DNA of 64,000 bases, taken from Pseudoalteromonas shioyasakiensis (GTDB lineage Bacteria > Pseudomonadota > Gammaproteobacteria > Enterobacterales > Alteromonadaceae). A program made the translations under genes and the position numbers. The stretch is taken from the NCBI RefSeq assembly GCF_001550135.1, contig NZ_LRUE01000014.1, positions 62,001 through 126,000 on the forward strand. Reading direction: 5' to 3'. Shown here one piece after another: positions 10,041 through 18,225 of the stretch; within the stretch, counting starts at the first letter, position 1; every line of letters begins with the position of its first letter. The notes under the pieces were generated by a model. It searched no databases, was not told where the DNA came from, and saw only the letters and a list, made by a program, of their open reading frames with translations.

Positions 10041-10321
10041 AACAACTTATCCTCATTTTCCTTGTAATCGCGTAATTAAAACAAAACCCAGTACTTTAGA
10101 TAAATCAGAAAACACTGATCTTATTAGCTGAGATGGCTTATCTTATTTTGTTGAGAATTATTCGCGCAACACGCTGTTGATTTGTGTAATATATGTCACA
10201 CTATATCCACCCCATTTGGCTTTACTGATACACACTCGACTTTTGTTGTGTTTCAACTAGAGCTTAGCGTGTTTTTTCAGCTTAAAATCATATGTTTAAG
10301 TTGTATTAGGTAGAATAATAA

Positions 10322-10909
10322 ATGAGATTATCAGATACCCATATTCAGCAGTTTATTGACGAAGGCCGCATTGTTATTGAGCCAACACCGAGCAAAGAAA
10401 TGATTTCAGGTGTGACGGTGGACTTGCGTTTGGGCAACAAGTTTAGAGTTTTCCAAGATCATACCGCAGCCTATGTTGACTTAAGTGGTCCAAAAGATCA
10501 GCTTAACAAGGCGATGGAATCAATCATGAGTGATGAGATTGTGCTTGCTGAAGAAGAAGCATTTTTCCTCCACCCAGGTGAACTGGCACTGGCTATCACC
10601 CATGAAAAAGTTACATTACCAGCAGATATTGTTGGTTGGTTAGACGGTCGCTCATCTTTAGCACGTCTTGGTTTGATGGTTCATGTAACAGCACATCGTA
10701 TTGATCCAGGCTGGTCGGGTAATATCGTGTTAGAGTTTTACAATTCAGGTAAATTGCCATTAGCTTTACGCCCAATGATGAAAATTGGTGCTATGAGCTT
10801 TGAAACCATGACAAGCCCTGCAGAAAACCCATACAACGTTCGTAAAGACGCAAAATATAAAGATCAAAATTCGGCGGTTGCAAGTCGTATCAGTGATGAT
10901 AATAAATAA
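10322..10909 (+). CDS. dcd: dCTP deaminase
   Basis: Deaminates dCTP to dUTP, feeding dTMP synthesis. The 195-aa protein matches E. coli Dcd (193 aa) over its whole length. It opens MRLSDTHI, has the [11 protein letters not shown] strand, and keeps the active-site and trimer region [20 protein letters not shown] followed by [14 protein letters not shown]. In E. coli dcd also lies near the mrp-metG pair. The 280-bp gap before it contains nothing else I can identify. Confidence 0.97.
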   Translation: MRLSDTHIQQFIDEGRIVIEPTPSKEMISGVTVDLRLGNKFRVFQDHTAAYVDLSGPKDQLNKAMESIMSDEIVLAEEEAFFLHPGELALAITHEKVTLPADIVGWLDGRSSLARLGLMVHVTAHRIDPGWSGNIVLEFYNSGKLPLALRPMMKIGAMSFETMTSPAENPYNVRKDAKYKDQNSAVASRISDDNK

Positions 10910-10919
10910 TTAGAGTTTG

Positions 10920-10937
10920 TGTGGCTTTCGGGCCACA
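10920..10937 (+). terminator. Weak terminator-like hairpin after dcd
   Basis: 6-bp stem TGTGGC/GCCACA with a 6-nt loop eleven bases after the dcd stop, followed by an AT-rich stretch with only a short T run. Confidence 0.4.
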
Positions 10938-11042
10938 TAACATTTTGTTACTGAACTTTTTACCTAATTAAAGCCTGCATAATTGGCAATTTAAGCGTAT
11001 TCCTCCCATACTTTTAGCTGGTGTTTAAAGCACGGAGCTAAA

Positions 11043-13538
11043 ATGCACTTTATTGGCAAGCAAGTCCAACGGGTTATAAAAAAATTGCTCGTATTTCTCT
11101 GTTGTGTGTTGTTACACAGCGTAAGTACTTTTGCTGCCAGTGATAGTGCGTCAGTTTGGCTGCTTGACTCCGCTGAGCCACTTGCCAAATTAAGTGAATC
11201 CTTGGAACAATCACTACAAAATGCTGAAAAGCTAAATGCACTCGAAAGTAGTTCTATTCGCCTTGCCCCGCAAACATCTCATTGGTTAATAATCGATTTA
11301 TTCCAACTTCCCGACAATAGAAATTATGTTGTATATCTTGGTGAGCCTAATTTAACCTGGGCTAAATTTTACCTTTTAGATGAAAACTATCAGGCTACCA
11401 ATAATCAGCGACTCGCTTCACTAGAAAGTTTATCAAATGTTCGTCCTCATTGGTTGATTGAGCATAGTCAGGGGCATCGCTGGGCGTTAGTTAACTTTGA
11501 GCACGATAGGGCACTGACAATTGAAGTTGGGGTGATTTCAGCCAAGATATTTGAAACCAATTTACATCAAATAATTTTAAGCTATGGCGCTATTTTAGGC
11601 GTGCTAATTTTATGTATGTTTGTGTGTGCTGTTTATTTTTTTGTATCACAGCAACCAAAATACTTGGTACTGGATGCGTACTTCGTGTTGGTTTGTATCG
11701 GATTTTTGATTGATAACGGGTTAATAAGCTATCTTGTTAATGGTTTAGATTGGGAAGCAAAATGGCCTGTTAATGAGTTTGCATTATGTTTTGTAAGCTA
11801 TTTTTTATATCACTTTCTAGCGATCCATACCTATACAGTTAAGTTTAAAAAGGCTTGGCAAGCTATGATGGTTTGTTTACTAAGCGCAGCTGTGTTGTCA
11901 TCAATATTGCCTCAGTTTAATCGTCAGTGGCTTTTTATAGTCAGCTGTTTGGGCTTTTTGTGCTTTGCTTCTGTAATCTTTTATAGTTTGATTAAGCGTA
12001 AAAATAGCCGAACCCACCTGCGTGTTTTTATGCTTTTAACTATTGTTATTCAGGTGCTTAGTCTATTTATTTGGAATGGCTTTGGCATTGGTTACCATGG
12101 GGTCCATAACACCATCTTACTTATCACATCACTGGCGATATGTTCCGTTCTATTGTTAAAAGATCGTCAGCAAATTTCAGCATTTAATTATTCGATGCTG
12201 CATGATGCAGATACTAAACTGCCAAATAAGCAATTTTTGCTCGCGCAGATTGTGAAAAAAGTTTCGAAAAAACAACACTTCTCAGTTTTATTATTTAAAC
12301 CTCATGTACTTTCAAATGCCCGTTCTACCTTTGGCTTTGAACAGGCCAATATTTGTATCAATGAAAGATTAAGTATCTTAAATACTCAGTTGCAGAGTAT
12401 GAGTGCACTAAAGCTTGAGATTCAAGCAAGCAGAAGTGCTTGGCTTGCACATGTTGATGACAGCACATTCGGTTGCCTAATAATGGGAGAGCTTGAACTA
12501 AGCCACATAGAGCAGTTTGCATGTTTGATCCATGGTGTGTTTGAAGAAGGGCTCACCCATGAAGATATTAATTTAGTCGACAGTGTTGATATTGGCGTTG
12601 CTTATTACCCAATGCACGGTAATACCGCGAAGCAAATTTTTCAATGTGCGATACAAGCAATGTCTGAAAAGCGTTTACAAGGTGAACGTTGGCGCATGTT
12701 CGATTCAGAAACTGCGCGCCTTTCTGAGCAAAGGTTATCGATTGCTGCTGCACTTAAAATTGCGATTGATGAGAACCAACTCAGCTTACACTTTCAGCCG
12801 CAGATATGTTTGAAAACAGGCAAAGTAGTGGGCTGTGAAGCATTGCTGCGATGGCAGCATCCCGTATTTGGTGCAGTAAGCCCAGATGTGTTTATTCCAA
12901 TTGCAGAGTCAGCAGGGGTGATCAATCAGTTAACTGAATGGGTTGTTGAAAGAGGCATTGAGTGGCAAGCGAAGTTTTGCAAACTGATACCCGATCACGT
13001 TATTTCTATTAATATTTCAGCAAAAGATTTATTAAATAAAGACTTACCCGTGCTGTTAATTACTATTTTAAATGAGCAAAAAGTAGCGGCTGAATCTGTG
13101 ATGTTAGAGCTTACAGAATCAGCCACTTTAGAAGAAAGTAAAAAGATTAAAGCAACACTTGATGACTACCGTTTAATCGGCTTAAAGCTTGCAATTGATG
13201 ATTTTGGTACTGGCTACTCATCGCTTGCATATCTGAGCCAGCTAGGCTTTGATGAGGTGAAAATAGATAAACAATTTGTGTTAAACCTGCCATTTTCATT
13301 GAACGATCAGAGTATCTGCCGGGCAACCTGTGACATCGCCACTACTTTGGGTGCACATGTTGTTGCTGAGGGTATTGAAGATGAGCAAAGCCTAGCAATG
13401 CTGCAAAGTTATGGCTGCCAATTTGGACAAGGGTATTATTTTTCAAAACCGCTTTGTGCAGATGATTACTTAACTTGGATAAGCGAGGTGCAGAAAGTTG
13501 AAATTAGCCTTGATGCAACAGCGAACCTAACTGATTAA
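11043..13538 (+). CDS. 7TM sensor with degenerate GGDEF and intact EAL domain (c-di-GMP phosphodiesterase)
   Basis: Probable c-di-GMP phosphodiesterase of the inner membrane. The 831-aa protein has an N-terminal hydrophobic leader, a periplasmic region (about 35-170), and seven hydrophobic segments (about 175-380), in the manner of 7TMR-DISM sensors. A GGDEF-like domain (about 390-560) follows, in which the signature has become DDSTF (472-476), so cyclase activity is unlikely. The EAL domain keeps EALLRW (E599), NIS, ELTESA, DDFGTGYSS and KIDKQFV, all needed for hydrolysis. GGAG-like GGAGC precedes ATG 11043. Its 3' end overlaps the convergent LPD1 gene by 35 bp. Confidence 0.9.
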   Translation: MHFIGKQVQRVIKKLLVFLCCVLLHSVSTFAASDSASVWLLDSAEPLAKLSESLEQSLQNAEKLNALESSSIRLAPQTSHWLIIDLFQLPDNRNYVVYLGEPNLTWAKFYLLDENYQATNNQRLASLESLSNVRPHWLIEHSQGHRWALVNFEHDRALTIEVGVISAKIFETNLHQIILSYGAILGVLILCMFVCAVYFFVSQQPKYLVLDAYFVLVCIGFLIDNGLISYLVNGLDWEAKWPVNEFALCFVSYFLYHFLAIHTYTVKFKKAWQAMMVCLLSAAVLSSILPQFNRQWLFIVSCLGFLCFASVIFYSLIKRKNSRTHLRVFMLLTIVIQVLSLFIWNGFGIGYHGVHNTILLITSLAICSVLLLKDRQQISAFNYSMLHDADTKLPNKQFLLAQIVKKVSKKQHFSVLLFKPHVLSNARSTFGFEQANICINERLSILNTQLQSMSALKLEIQASRSAWLAHVDDSTFGCLIMGELELSHIEQFACLIHGVFEEGLTHEDINLVDSVDIGVAYYPMHGNTAKQIFQCAIQAMSEKRLQGERWRMFDSETARLSEQRLSIAAALKIAIDENQLSLHFQPQICLKTGKVVGCEALLRWQHPVFGAVSPDVFIPIAESAGVINQLTEWVVERGIEWQAKFCKLIPDHVISINISAKDLLNKDLPVLLITILNEQKVAAESVMLELTESATLEESKKIKATLDDYRLIGLKLAIDDFGTGYSSLAYLSQLGFDEVKIDKQFVLNLPFSLNDQSICRATCDIATTLGAHVVAEGIEDEQSLAMLQSYGCQFGQGYYFSKPLCADDYLTWISEVQKVEISLDATANLTD

Positions 13539-14280
13539 AGTAATTCAGCAGTGCTGAAAAGCAGCGCATTGTATGCTGCTCATCCGGGTAGATTAAGCCA
13601 CTTGTCGATAACCCACTCACTAAAAAGCTATTTTTTATATCAGGGTGCATGGCAATACACTTTTCAAAACAGCGAGCCGCTAGTTCTTCAGGCATACTCA
13701 TATAAAGTTGCTTTACTTGCCTATCAAAAGCGATAGATTGCTTCACGAACGCATTTGGATTTTCACCTGAGGTGTCTAAAAATACCTGATGGTAAAACTC
13801 ATTTAAGTGTTGATTAAGTGGATGACTCAAATCTGGTGACTGTTCGAGCCACAGTGCTGAGCAAAATTGCATGCTCTTTCTGCTCTTAAATAAATGCTGA
13901 CAAATATGATGATCAAACGCATGAAACCATTCATGGGCGAGAGCGCCTCCGCCGGCATTTTTTGCAAGCGCAAGGGTTTGGCTGTGGGCATTGTAATGAG
14001 CCTGCACACCTTTTTGCCCACCATGACCAAAGGCAAAATTAAGCTTACCCCTAAGGCCAATTGCTGTTGGGGGTAAAGCCAGGATTTGTGCAAGATCAGC
14101 TAAGGCATCGTAAATTAAATTCGCCGCTAATAGCCGCTCTTGCTTATTAACCCAATTGCCAACCACCATGGTACGAAAACCAAAGGTATCGCGAATATCG
14201 ACAAAATCGACCTGATCATCAAAGCGATAATCTGGTCCCTGACGGTGAAAACCGGCACTAAGCCGTTTTGATACACGCAT
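13504..14280 (-). CDS. LPD1-like / CLCA_X family protein with HExxH motif
   Basis: 258-aa protein resembling the LPD1 (large polyvalent protein-associated) domain. Visible blocks are FGFRTMVVGNWVNKQER, a helix with YDALADLAQILALPP, LRGKLNFAFG, and GGGALAHEWFHAFDHH, which contains a zincin-type HEWFH. I recall stand-alone chromosomal homologues annotated as CLCA_X family. A metallopeptidase role is possible but unproven. Its ATG overlaps the stop of the upstream DTW gene (TAATG), so the two are probably translationally coupled. The 3' end overlaps the EAL gene by 35 bp. Confidence 0.7.
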   Translation of the reverse strand: MRVSKRLSAGFHRQGPDYRFDDQVDFVDIRDTFGFRTMVVGNWVNKQERLLAANLIYDALADLAQILALPPTAIGLRGKLNFAFGHGGQKGVQAHYNAHSQTLALAKNAGGGALAHEWFHAFDHHICQHLFKSRKSMQFCSALWLEQSPDLSHPLNQHLNEFYHQVFLDTSGENPNAFVKQSIAFDRQVKQLYMSMPEELAARCFEKCIAMHPDIKNSFLVSGLSTSGLIYPDEQHTMRCFSALLNYFNQLGSLLHQG

Positions 14281-14879
14281 TATAAATAGCGTGCCTTAAC
14301 ATCATCTGGCATATGTTGGGTTTGCTTATCGACCAGTGCTGCTAATAATCTGTATAGCGGTGTTACATCAAGGCCTTCAATCAGTTTAAGGCTATGAGCC
14401 ACTGCTTCTAAAGTTGATAAACTATCTGCGCGTGGTGCTTTACGAATGACGTATTTGTTTTGTGGTATTTGCTTAAAACTCACAGCCTGAAACCCCTGAA
14501 GGCTTGGAGTTAATTGCAGCATTTTGTAGGCTTTTTTCCACGTACCATCAATCACAATTAAATGAGTTAAAGACTGTTTGAAAGCATCAGTAGTGGCAGT
14601 GTGTTCATCTAAACATAATGCATTATCAGCAGGATAGAGTACCGCAGTTGTTGCTTTTGGCAATGTTGCGAGCTGTAAAAAGTCTTGTTCTGACTCACCT
14701 GCAATGATTTGGCAGTTATCTAAGCCTAAATTCAGTAAATTAGCGGTGTTCTTAGTAACTTTTTCCTCACTAGGGTGGCGTAATATAATGATTTTTAGTT
14801 TATTTTTGATTATGCTTATTGAATCACATAAACAGGTTTTAACTGAAAAGCCACAATGTGAGCACAATTCTCTAGCCAT
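14280..14879 (-). CDS. DTW-domain tRNA-uridine aminocarboxypropyltransferase
   Basis: DTW/TapT family enzymes transfer the 3-amino-3-carboxypropyl group of SAM to tRNA uridines (acp3U). The 199-aa protein has an N-terminal Cys cluster (C6, C9, C15, C17 in CSHCGFSVKTCLCD), the family RHPSEEKVTKNTANL block and the name-giving IDGTWKKA. E. coli TapT (YfiP) is the relevant reference. First gene of a two-gene unit with the LPD1 protein. Confidence 0.85.
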   Translation of the reverse strand: MARELCSHCGFSVKTCLCDSISIIKNKLKIIILRHPSEEKVTKNTANLLNLGLDNCQIIAGESEQDFLQLATLPKATTAVLYPADNALCLDEHTATTDAFKQSLTHLIVIDGTWKKAYKMLQLTPSLQGFQAVSFKQIPQNKYVIRKAPRADSLSTLEAVAHSLKLIEGLDVTPLYRLLAALVDKQTQHMPDDVKARYL

Positions 14880-15008
14880 ACGAACTCAGGTGTAAATCAA
14901 AACTATGCCTAGTATACATGAGCTTAACTCGCAAAGCAGGTTTGCTTTTTAGCTATGAACGGCTAAAGTTGCGATTTATATAATTACGTTTTTGATTAAG
15001 GGATAAAG

Positions 15009-15353
15009 ATGACGACAATCACAATTGATGAGAGTGCACTTGAAGGGATGGAATCACTTTTAGGTGACCAATTTGCCGACACCTTGACCTTTTGTTGTAG
15101 TGAATTTCAGCGTCTAGGCTCTGAAGTACTTGCAAATCTTGGTTCAGATAACGAAGCAGCTGCAAGGCATGCACACAGTTTAAAATCAAATGCAGCTCAA
15201 TTTGGTGCTGCAAGTTTATCATCGCTTGCGCAAGAAATTGAACTGACCTTAAACCAAGGTGATGTAGCCACTGCACAAGAAAAATCACAAACCCTTGATG
15301 AACAAGTTTCAGGTTCTGTAGAAAAATTACAAGCTTGGTTCGCTACTCGCTAA
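15009..15353 (+). CDS. Hpt-domain phosphotransfer protein
   Basis: Stand-alone 114-aa histidine phosphotransfer domain, predicted to shuttle phosphate between a hybrid kinase and a response regulator. The phospho-acceptor His lies in ARHAHSLKSNAAQFGA, the classic Hpt signature, on an all-helical fold. GGGATAAAG gives a good ribosome-binding site before ATG 15009. No kinase or regulator is adjacent, so the partner is unknown. Confidence 0.88.
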   Translation: MTTITIDESALEGMESLLGDQFADTLTFCCSEFQRLGSEVLANLGSDNEAAARHAHSLKSNAAQFGAASLSSLAQEIELTLNQGDVATAQEKSQTLDEQVSGSVEKLQAWFATR

Positions 15354-15388
15354 AAACTTGAATTTATTTCAGTTATAACCGCAATAAT

Positions 15389-15441
15389 CCTCTGGCGTGG
15401 TGGCCCCTTACTGGGTTAGTCTTAAGGCTAATTAGTAGAGG
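15389..15441 (+). promoter_or_regulatory. Structured leader that can sequester the alaA ribosome-binding site
   Basis: CCTCT (15389-15393) is complementary to AGAGG (15437-15441), the ribosome-binding site of alaA. Between them are two hairpins: CCC/GGG (15404-15406 with 15413-15415) and TTAGTC/GGCTAA (15416-15421 with 15426-15431). The whole would fold as a three-way junction hiding the start. I do not recognise a known riboswitch class. Confidence 0.4.
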
Positions 15442-15446
15442 TAACC

Positions 15447-16664
15447 ATGTCACAAATCAAAAAGAGTCACAAACTAGACGGTGTCTGTTATGACATACGT
15501 GGGCCTGTGCTTGCACAAGCTCGAAAAATGGAAGACGAAGGGCAAAAAGTATTAAAGCTAAACATTGGCAACCCAGCTGCCTTTGGCTTTGATATGCCTG
15601 AAGATATGCACAAAGATATCATCCGTAATTTGTATTCAGCCCAAGGCTACTGTGACTCTAAAGGCCTCTACTCAGCCCGTGTGGCTGTCTATCAACACTA
15701 TCAGCAACGCGGATTATTTAATCTTGATGTCGATAATATTTATATCGGCAATGGGGTCAGCGAATTAATTCAAATGACCACACAAGCATTACTTGATAAT
15801 GACGATGAAGTGCTTATTCCTGCACCGGATTACCCGCTATGGACTGCATCGGTTAAATTAGCAGGGGGTAACCCTGTGCATTATCTATGTGATGAAGAAC
15901 AAGATTGGTTCCCTGATATTGCTGATATTAAATCGAAGATCACCTCAAAGACCAAAGCGTTGGTGCTTATTAACCCAAATAACCCAACTGGTGCAGTGTA
16001 TAGCGATGATCTGTTGATGGATCTTATCAATATTGCTCGTGAACACAAACTGTTGTTATTAAGCGATGAAATTTACGAGAAAATCTTGTACGACGGTGTC
16101 AGCCACAGCTCGATTGGCGCACTGTGTGATGATGTACCAATTATCACCTTTAATGGCTTAGCCAAAACGTACCGCGCTGCGGGTTTGCGAATGGGCTGGA
16201 TGGTGTTAAGCGGCCGCACTAGCATGATGGACGACTTAAGCCGTGGCCTTGATATGCTGGCATCAATGCGTTTATGTGCCAATGTGCCTGCTCAGTATGC
16301 TATTCAACAAGCTTTAGGTGGTGTGCAGTCAATCGATAACTTGATAAACCCAGGTGGTCGACTTTACGTTCAGCGTGATATTGCATGGCGTGGCTTAAAT
16401 GCCATTGATGGTATTAGCTGTAAAAAGCCTAAAGGGGCACTTTACGCATTTGCGAAAGTGGATACGGCGCACTTTAACATTAAAGATGATGAGCGCATGA
16501 TTTTAGATTTACTCAAAGCTGAGAAAATCTTATTAGTGCATGGTCGCGCATTTAATTGGCCTGATCCTGATCATTTCAGATTAGTATTTTTACCAAACAA
16601 AGATGATTTAACAGAAGCCATGAGTAAGATGCAGCGATTCTTCGCTGATTATCGACAAAGCTAA
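15447..16664 (+). CDS. alaA: Glutamate-pyruvate aminotransferase
   Basis: PLP enzyme making alanine from pyruvate and glutamate. The 405-aa sequence matches E. coli AlaA closely from end to end: CYDIRGPVL, LNIGNPAAFGF, YIGNGVSELI, INPNNPTGAVY, SDEIYEKILYD and GLAKTYRAAGLRMGW, where the Lys of AKTYR holds PLP. The start ATG 15447 has AGAGG five bases upstream. The leader has a possible regulatory fold. Alanine metabolism recurs in the window (ald/lrp at 33-35 kb). Confidence 0.96.
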   Translation: MSQIKKSHKLDGVCYDIRGPVLAQARKMEDEGQKVLKLNIGNPAAFGFDMPEDMHKDIIRNLYSAQGYCDSKGLYSARVAVYQHYQQRGLFNLDVDNIYIGNGVSELIQMTTQALLDNDDEVLIPAPDYPLWTASVKLAGGNPVHYLCDEEQDWFPDIADIKSKITSKTKALVLINPNNPTGAVYSDDLLMDLINIAREHKLLLLSDEIYEKILYDGVSHSSIGALCDDVPIITFNGLAKTYRAAGLRMGWMVLSGRTSMMDDLSRGLDMLASMRLCANVPAQYAIQQALGGVQSIDNLINPGGRLYVQRDIAWRGLNAIDGISCKKPKGALYAFAKVDTAHFNIKDDERMILDLLKAEKILLVHGRAFNWPDPDHFRLVFLPNKDDLTEAMSKMQRFFADYRQS

Positions 16665-16691
16665 AAAAAGCGAGCCGAGGCTCGCTTTTTT
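16665..16691. terminator. Bidirectional terminator
   Basis: Strong stem with A-rich left arm and T-rich right arm (GCGAGCC/GGCTCGC, loop GA). It separates convergent alaA and the glycine-zipper gene, whose stop codon overlaps its right edge. Confidence 0.92.
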
Positions 16692-17157
16692 AATAAGCTT
16701 TATCAACACGCACCGTATTATCGGTGAGGTAGACCAAACGTACTTTATCACCTTGGTTGAACAGCATTTGGTTGTCTTTATCTTGCACAACCATAAATTG
16801 TTCGCCGCTTTCTACTTTGATCATCAATTCAACGAGCTGATACTGTATAACGCGACTGTTTTGTTGGCGGTTGTGGGCAACAGAGCCACCAATCATCGAA
16901 CCTAAAATGGTTGCTACAGTGCGGCCACTGCCGCCACCAAACTGATTACCGATAACACCGCCAATTAGCGCACCACCAAACGTTTCCCAGCCGTTGGTTT
17001 TATCTCTGACCAGCTCTTGTTCAGTAATGGTTCGCACTGACTGTACTGAGCCAAACAACACCTGTTGTACAGGTACTGCTTTGTTACGCTGATAGTCAGC
17101 ATAACTTGGCGAGCTCAGTAATAAACAGCTTGCTAGGATTGCTACTAGGTATTTCAT
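16690..17157 (-). CDS. Glycine-zipper 2TM-domain exported protein
   Basis: 155 aa with a signal peptide (cleavage near PSYAD). A central glycine zipper of two short helices (FGGALIGGVIGNQFGGGSG and ILGSMIGGSVAH) is typical of the SlyB/YcfJ/Rick_17kDa envelope proteins. The C-terminal part looks like a small beta domain. There is no lipobox Cys, so it is periplasmic or outer-membrane associated rather than a lipoprotein. Last gene of the lipoprotein operon, 12 bp after lpoB. E. coli also has ycfJ close to ycfL and lpoB. Confidence 0.85.
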   Translation of the reverse strand: MKYLVAILASCLLLSSPSYADYQRNKAVPVQQVLFGSVQSVRTITEQELVRDKTNGWETFGGALIGGVIGNQFGGGSGRTVATILGSMIGGSVAHNRQQNSRVIQYQLVELMIKVESGEQFMVVQDKDNQMLFNQGDKVRLVYLTDNTVRVDKAY

Positions 17158-17169
17158 AAACCCTCCTGA

Positions 17170-17781
17170 CTACCAGCCAAAAGTTGATTTCTCACGTGTT
17201 TTACGGATTTCAGTTTCATCAGCCCACTCAACTAGGCCGCTTTTTAAATCCATTAAACGCATAGTGAATTTATAATACACATCAGCCTTGTCAGCATTTG
17301 ATTTAACAATGCTCGATAAGTTGCCGTATAACATATATTGCGCACCAACTTGCTGGCCAAAAGCAATAGCGGTATTTGGGTTTACAAGTGGGTCAACGTT
17401 TTGGAAATTAAGTTGCTCGCGCACAGCTTCAACGCGGGTCATATCAACAAAGCGGAACTTACCACTGCGTAATAACTGTGTTGAGATTGAATCAGTAATA
17501 GATTCAGTATCAATATGCTCGCTCGTTTTGTTTTTAATACGCTCAACAAACACGATAGGGCGGGTATTTGCTGTCATGGTACCTACCACAGGTGAAGCAA
17601 GTAACGAGTCAGTCATTTGGCTTGCTACTTTTTGTAGATCTGTTGAACCAAAGTTGATATCTGTGGTTTCTACGGCTTGCGCATCACCATAGCTAACAAC
17701 GGCTTTATTAGCACAACCAGACAGCAATAAAGCGCTTGTCATTGCAACGGCCGCAGCCGACTTAACAGAAAGTAATTTCAT
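17170..17781 (-). CDS. lpoB: Penicillin-binding protein activator LpoB
   Basis: Outer-membrane lipoprotein that activates PBP1b for peptidoglycan synthesis. From ATG 17781 it is 203 aa with lipobox LLSGC, a short linker, and the conserved LpoB core: VGTMTANTRPIVFVERIKN, TESITDSISTQLLRSGKFRFVD and QVGAQYMLYGNLSSI. The upstream in-frame ATG at 17856 would place 25 polar residues before the signal peptide and overlap ycfL; AAGGA before 17781 supports the later start. It sits 10 bp after ycfL. Confidence 0.93.
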   Translation of the reverse strand: MKLLSVKSAAAVAMTSALLLSGCANKAVVSYGDAQAVETTDINFGSTDLQKVASQMTDSLLASPVVGTMTANTRPIVFVERIKNKTSEHIDTESITDSISTQLLRSGKFRFVDMTRVEAVREQLNFQNVDPLVNPNTAIAFGQQVGAQYMLYGNLSSIVKSNADKADVYYKFTMRLMDLKSGLVEWADETEIRKTREKSTFGW

Positions 17782-17791
17782 TGTAGTATCC

Positions 17792-18217
17792 TTAATCTTC
17801 AAATTCTTGTGCTTCTGTTGACACTTCACGCACTGCAAGCGAGAAGGTGACAGCATTTGCTGTCGGGGCTAGGCCCGGTAATTGGGTCTTGGCAAATCCA
17901 AATAATGTAATAGGTTGCCAAGGTGAGTGGTTGCCGCGAATAACAAAGCCATCAGCGTCATACCAAGTAAATTGATACTGTAAGTATTGAGACTTTTTAT
18001 ACTGGCTTGCCAGTGTCACAACAACATCTGTTAAGCCATTTGTTTGGCGTGTTTTTACATCTGTAATGGCTAATTTCTTGCCAAGTTCAGGGTTATTAAC
18101 AATCAGTTGTTGGTTATACTGTTGTGATGCCTGCTCAACACCAATGCCAGAAGTGGTAGGGCGTGAGGAGCAAGCCGCAACAAGTAAAATGGTTAATAGT
18201 GGCACTAAGTATTTCAT
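17792..18217 (-). CDS. YcfL family lipoprotein
   Basis: 142-residue (from 18217, 141) DUF1425/YcfL protein: lipobox VAACS, then one beta-rich domain with the family block YQFTWYDADGFVI and GNHSPWQPITLFG. Function is unknown, but linkage to lpoB is conserved in E. coli, suggesting a part in envelope growth. Two adjacent ATGs are possible; 18217 is better spaced from AGGAG than 18220. Six bp from the COG3014 gene upstream. Confidence 0.87.
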   Translation of the reverse strand: MKYLVPLLTILLVAACSSRPTTSGIGVEQASQQYNQQLIVNNPELGKKLAITDVKTRQTNGLTDVVVTLASQYKKSQYLQYQFTWYDADGFVIRGNHSPWQPITLFGFAKTQLPGLAPTANAVTFSLAVREVSTEAQEFED

Positions 18218-18225
18218 CATTGCTC

